Shown piece after piece: positions 61,095-64,000 of a stretch of DNA of 64,000 nucleotides. This DNA is from Deltaproteobacteria bacterium ADurb.Bin207. GTDB taxonomy: Bacteria > Myxococcota_A > Polyangia > Polyangiales > Polyangiaceae. A program made the position numbers and the translations under genes. Within the stretch, counting starts at the first letter, position 1, and every line of letters begins with the position of its first letter. The notes under the pieces were generated by a model. That model was not told where the DNA came from and did no database searches. It saw only the letters and a list, made by a program, of their open reading frames with translations. The stretch is taken from contig MWCO01000004.1 in assembly GCA_002070115.1 (NCBI GenBank), forward strand, positions 100,679 to 164,678. Direction: 5' to 3'.

Positions 61095-61814
61095 GTGCAA
61101 CTACTTTTCAAGTGCAATCAAACCCTCGAGCAATATGTAGCACAGCAGGGGTGGAAATCGGCAACTTTGTTGTCGTGTCCAATGCATCCCGAAGGGGGCT
61201 GTTCGCTGCAGCGTTGGGGCACATACACCAGGCTCGTTCCGGTCGAGTGCGAGATCGCTCGGTACTACTGCCCTGAATCCCGCACGACATTCAGCCTTTT
61301 GCCGGACTTTTTCGCAGCCCGGATGCCGGGGACCCTGAAGCAAGCTCAGCAGGCTGCGCAAGGGCTGGAGCGAGCAAAGACCGACGGTTCGTTGGAAAAA
61401 CAAGCTGAGCAGCTCAGGCAGCTATCCAAAAACGCCGACCCAATCGAGCCCCGCTCCGCTGTGGCCTGGATGCAGCGTCGGCATCGAGCGGTGAGCCGGG
61501 GCTTGGCGGTGGTGGTCACGCTGATGCCGATGGTCTTTGGCGGCTGTGAGCCGACAGTAACAAGCGTCGGTGCGGTGCTGGGCAACGTGGATGCCGTTCT
61601 TGTCCAGGTCCGCCATTTGGCCCAGGACAAGCTCGGCCAGATTCCGAGTCCCATCGGCTTTTCGACACCAAAGTCCGAAACCAACAAGGCCCATGGGCGA
61701 GCACCGGCAAGGTCTGTGGTTTGCTCGGTACACGCAGCAACCAGCAGCGTAGACAAGGGCTCTAAACCATGGATAAAACGGAAACAATTGAAACAACGCT
61801 CGCCCCCAACGTAG
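61095..61814 (+). CDS. Transposon-associated protein with a CPxHPxGGC motif (DUF6431-like)
   Basis: The 239-aa protein starts at a GTG directly after GGAGG (start uncertain). Its N-terminal part has SCPMHPEGGCSLQRWGTYTR and then ARYYCPESRTTFSLLPDFFA, the pattern of small proteins found next to IS21-like transposases. The Cys/His set looks metal-binding, similar to DUF6431. The middle is Gln/Lys-rich helical; the C-terminal third is low-complexity. A DNA-binding or target-selection role is inferred from position and motif. The ParB-like gene follows 45 bp later. Confidence 0.62.
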   Translation: MQLLFKCNQTLEQYVAQQGWKSATLLSCPMHPEGGCSLQRWGTYTRLVPVECEIARYYCPESRTTFSLLPDFFAARMPGTLKQAQQAAQGLERAKTDGSLEKQAEQLRQLSKNADPIEPRSAVAWMQRRHRAVSRGLAVVVTLMPMVFGGCEPTVTSVGAVLGNVDAVLVQVRHLAQDKLGQIPSPIGFSTPKSETNKAHGRAPARSVVCSVHAATSSVDKGSKPWIKRKQLKQRSPPT

Positions 61815-61859
61815 TGCAAAGCGACACAATTCCGTACGAAAAGGGGCAAGGAGGCACAG

Positions 61860-62747
61860 ATGCATCTTCGGCAAGTGGATCCAAACAGCTTGAGTTTGGT
61901 ACTTCGACGTCTTCGGCAAGTGCGCAGCTCGGCCGTGCAGGCGAAGGTGACATCGATGCGCACCAACGGTCAGCTCAGCGCCCTTGTGGTGGCCGAGCAC
62001 GAAGGACAGTTGGTGTTGATCGATGGGTTTGCCAGGCAGGCGGCGGCTGTGCAGTTGGGCATGGCCCAGGTGACGGTCGAGGTGTTGGTCCTGACCCCGG
62101 TGCAGATGAAGGCGCAGATGTACCTTCGCAATCACAAGCGGGGGCTTTTGCTGATAGAGGAATGCCGATTGGTACAGGAGTTGTGCGAGCAGGAAGGGTT
62201 GAGCCAGGTGGACGTGGGCGCCCTATTGGACAGGCACAAGAGCTGGGTGAGTCGAAGGTTATCGATGTACAAGGCGCTCAGTGTCCGGCTCGTGCAACAG
62301 GGGGTGATCGACCCATTGGATCCGGGGACCCTGAGGAAGTTGTCGCTGTTGCCAGCGCGCAACCAGGAGGAGTTGATGGCGATAAGCCAACACGAAGGCC
62401 TTGGGAGCCAAGACACGAAGAGATTGCTGGAGTTGTGGCGACGGGCGCCGGATATGCAAGCGAAAAGATACGTGATGGAGCAGCCTCGCGAGGCGTTGCA
62501 GTTGTCCCGAGCGGGCAAAAGCAACACCGATCCCCGCTTGGGACCGACCGGCACCAAGGTCTACGAGATGCTGATGGTGATGCGGCAGGCGGCCCTGCGC
62601 ATCGGGCGTCAGACCAAGCAATCGTCGGGGGTTATGGGCGAGCAGGGAGCGAAGTTACTGGAACAACTGAGGGAAAAGACCCAACGCGATTGCCTGTGGG
62701 CACTGGGGCAAGTGCGTCAATGGAGCGGCCTACAATCCCCGCCGTAA
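61860..62747 (+). CDS. ParB-like DNA-binding protein of the mobile element
   Basis: The 295-aa protein has an N-terminal ParB/Srx-like domain (residues 1-85, VDPNSLSLVLRRLRQVR to VLIDGFARQAAAVQLG) that contains the DGFAR version of the ParB GExR-type box. A helix-turn-helix follows at about 115-150 (EGLSQVDVGALLDRHKSWVSR). The C-terminal 130 residues are helical and Arg/Gln-rich. The ribosome-binding site AAGGAGG is 6-7 bp before the ATG. Its last 28 bp overlap the transposase start at 62720, so translation is coupled. ParB proteins bind centromere-like sites and act as CTP switches; here it may bind the element ends or stabilise it. That is inference. Confidence 0.82.
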   Translation: MHLRQVDPNSLSLVLRRLRQVRSSAVQAKVTSMRTNGQLSALVVAEHEGQLVLIDGFARQAAAVQLGMAQVTVEVLVLTPVQMKAQMYLRNHKRGLLLIEECRLVQELCEQEGLSQVDVGALLDRHKSWVSRRLSMYKALSVRLVQQGVIDPLDPGTLRKLSLLPARNQEELMAISQHEGLGSQDTKRLLELWRRAPDMQAKRYVMEQPREALQLSRAGKSNTDPRLGPTGTKVYEMLMVMRQAALRIGRQTKQSSGVMGEQGAKLLEQLREKTQRDCLWALGQVRQWSGLQSPP

Positions 62748-64000
62748 AAACCAAGTTGAGCAACGATGACAGACGGCGTCGGCGCGTTCTTGTGTGTTAC
62801 GAGACGGAACGAAGCATCAAGGGGGTATCACGCAAGCTCAAGATGAGTCCGAAGACTGTGCGCAAAGTGCTTCGGGGCCAACCGTTGGGCAGACAGGCCG
62901 TGCAAGTGACCCGGCCGCGCCGCAGCAAGCTCGAGCCTTTTATTCCTGTGTTGCATCGGCTGCTTATCGACGAGCAATTGACGGTCGTGCTGGCGTTAGA
63001 GGAGCTTCGTTCGCTTGGTTACACCGGTGGAAAGACCACCGTGTACAACTACGCCAGTGAGCTGCGAGCTTCGCCCAAGCGCAAGCCCACGACCGTGGTG
63101 GAGCATACCCCAGGCGTCGAAGCACAAGTGGATTGGTCACCATACCGGGTCAAGCTTGCCGGGCAGGATTGTGTCGTGCATGCCTTTTCGATGGTACTTC
63201 CGTGGTCGCGGTACATTTTCCTTCGCTTTGCCCTCGATGAGCAATTGGACACGCTGCTTGCCTTACACGAGGAAGCATTCGAGGACATCCAAGCCATTGC
63301 GCCGCTGATGACCTACGACAACATGACCACAGTGGGACGGCATCAGGGGTCGGGCAAGATATGGCTCAATCCTCGATTCGAGCATTATGCCAAGCAGTGC
63401 GGATTCGAGATTCGGCTCATCGCCCCGGGCAAACCCAATCAACATGCTTCGGTGGAAAGACACTTCGACTATGTGGAAAACAATTGCCTGAGGCGGCGTC
63501 GATTCTGCTTTGACGACTTCGACGATTTGCAGCGCCATGCGCGCTGGTGGTGCCGCGAAGTCGCCAACGTTCGAATCCATCGAACAACCCATGAAAGCCC
63601 CATCGACCGGCTGATACGCGAACGGCCCCTGATGCTTCCTTTACCGAGCAGTCGCGCCCAAACCTACCAGCAGCTCGAGCGCAAGATCAACCGGGACTTT
63701 TGCGTGCTCATCGACAAGAACCGTTATAGCGTTAGTCCCAAGTTTGTCGGTAAAAACGCTAAGATTCATCTGTACGATAACAGGTTGGAGGTTTTCGTCG
63801 ACAACCAGCTTGTGGCCCAGCACGACCGTCGTTTCCAGCCAGGTGGACGGCATGTGCTGCCGGAGCATGAAGAGCAATTCAAGCGCATCACCCCGAGCCG
63901 ACGGCTTTTAGAGCAGGCTTTCCTGCGTTTGGGGCACGCCGCCCAGTCCTACCATCAAGGACTGATGGCAGAGCGAGGCAAGGGGGCCGGATATCATATC
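62720..64000 (+). CDS. istA: IS21-family IstA-like transposase (partial, runs off right edge)
   Basis: At least 427 codons are present with no stop before the window end, so the gene is cut. The N-terminus has a helix-turn-helix (SIKGVSRKLKMSPKTVRKVL). The rve-type catalytic core shows the DDE triad: Asp138 in QVDWSPY, Asp200 in MTYDNM and Glu246 in HASVERHF, with spacings 62 and 46 that fit IstA. A C-terminal beta-domain (FCVLIDKNRYSVSPKFVG) is typical of the family. The ATG at 62720 overlaps the ParB-like gene; a TTG at 62756 is an alternative. It cuts and joins the element's ends together with an IstB-type ATPase, expected just downstream. Confidence 0.9.
   Translation, partial: MERPTIPAVKTKLSNDDRRRRRVLVCYETERSIKGVSRKLKMSPKTVRKVLRGQPLGRQAVQVTRPRRSKLEPFIPVLHRLLIDEQLTVVLALEELRSLGYTGGKTTVYNYASELRASPKRKPTTVVEHTPGVEAQVDWSPYRVKLAGQDCVVHAFSMVLPWSRYIFLRFALDEQLDTLLALHEEAFEDIQAIAPLMTYDNMTTVGRHQGSGKIWLNPRFEHYAKQCGFEIRLIAPGKPNQHASVERHFDYVENNCLRRRRFCFDDFDDLQRHARWWCREVANVRIHRTTHESPIDRLIRERPLMLPLPSSRAQTYQQLERKINRDFCVLIDKNRYSVSPKFVGKNAKIHLYDNRLEVFVDNQLVAQHDRRFQPGGRHVLPEHEEQFKRITPSRRLLEQAFLRLGHAAQSYHQGLMAERGKGAGYHI

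Larger units (their letters stand above)
60930..64000 (+). mobile_element. IS21-like element with accessory Cys/His-motif and ParB-like genes (partial, runs off right edge)
   Basis: An IstA-type transposase (62720 onward) is preceded on the same strand by two genes that overlap or nearly touch it. The expected IstB-like ATPase and the right end lie beyond the window. The left end is not resolved: the junction is placed near 60930 because the gene fragment at 60579-60917 loses its 5' end there. No terminal inverted repeat could be matched because only one end is present. Confidence 0.68.

Noticed and set aside
62794..63060. Short plus-strand open frame starting with GTG at 62794
   Set aside because: It is out of frame with the IstA-like transposase, whose HTH and DDE motifs continue in the other frame to the window edge.

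Overview
The window is chromosomal DNA from a Myxococcota-like (former Deltaproteobacteria) bacterium. The evidence is a MYXO-CTERM-type C-terminus (gene at 18065-18865), many predicted secreted lipoproteins, a dense set of eukaryote-like signalling parts (Ser/Thr kinase, PP2C phosphatase, two double-FHA proteins), a PAS-rich hybrid histidine kinase and a B-type succinate dehydrogenase operon. Base composition looks mid-to-upper 50s % GC by eye, lower than classic Myxococcus or Sorangium. Genus and family cannot be fixed from this window. No rRNA, tRNA or CRISPR array was recognised.

Layout. 1-2.9 kb: a minus-strand lipid operon (PlsB-like acyltransferase, GpsA, APP1-like phosphatase) joined by ATGA overlaps. 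3.2-5.6 kb: orphan hybrid histidine kinase. 5.6-10.1 kb: secreted HExxH/TPR protein and a large DUF4175-like membrane protein. 10.3-12.9 kb: ADP-glucose/alpha-glucan operon with an atypical GlgC, an actinobacterial-type GT4 GlgA/GlgM and a 63-aa coiled coil. 13.0-15.3 kb: patatin phospholipase coupled to a BtuF-like binding protein. 15.7-18.9 kb: double-FHA membrane protein, an unrecognised partner and the MYXO-CTERM protein. 19-25.1 kb: surface and accessory region with a lipoprotein serpin, an SGNH hydrolase, a 12-residue-repeat lipoprotein, a repeat-rich stretch and a beta-helix lipoprotein. 25.2-31.3 kb: housekeeping block with an old-yellow-enzyme/FAD oxidoreductase, an ABC exporter, FolD and phosphatidylserine decarboxylase. 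31.3-38.9 kb: methyltransferase with a very long disordered N-terminus, L,D-transpeptidase lipoprotein, threonine aldolase, TPR lipoprotein, acidic-tail protein and beta-barrel-like protein. 39-43.8 kb: four-gene operon FHA/zinc ribbon - PP2C - two Dpp/Opp-type permeases. 44.2-50.6 kb: zinc-ribbon membrane protein, thioredoxin-rhodanese fusion, metalloprotease-like lipoprotein, polyferredoxin and Ser/Thr kinase. 50.7-56.4 kb: TPR/PEGA protein, an ACE-like M2 peptidase, an Xaa-Pro aminopeptidase, a degraded copy of the latter's C-terminus and a Cys-repeat lipoprotein. 56.9-60.2 kb: sdhCAB. 60.3-64 kb: gene debris, then an IS21-like mobile element that runs off the right edge and carries two accessory genes (Cys/His-motif protein, ParB-like protein) ahead of the IstA-type transposase.

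Together the window mixes core metabolism (membrane lipids, glycogen, folate, respiration, peptide turnover) with Ser/Thr-phosphorylation signalling and envelope lipoproteins. The items least explained by known families are the FHA-PP2C-permease operon with a roughly 260-residue insertion in one permease, the ParB-bearing IS21-like element, and the divergent GlgC. Several start codons were moved from the longest open frame to an internal ATG or GTG on the basis of ribosome-binding sites, signal peptides or 4-bp gene overlaps; these choices are stated per entry.
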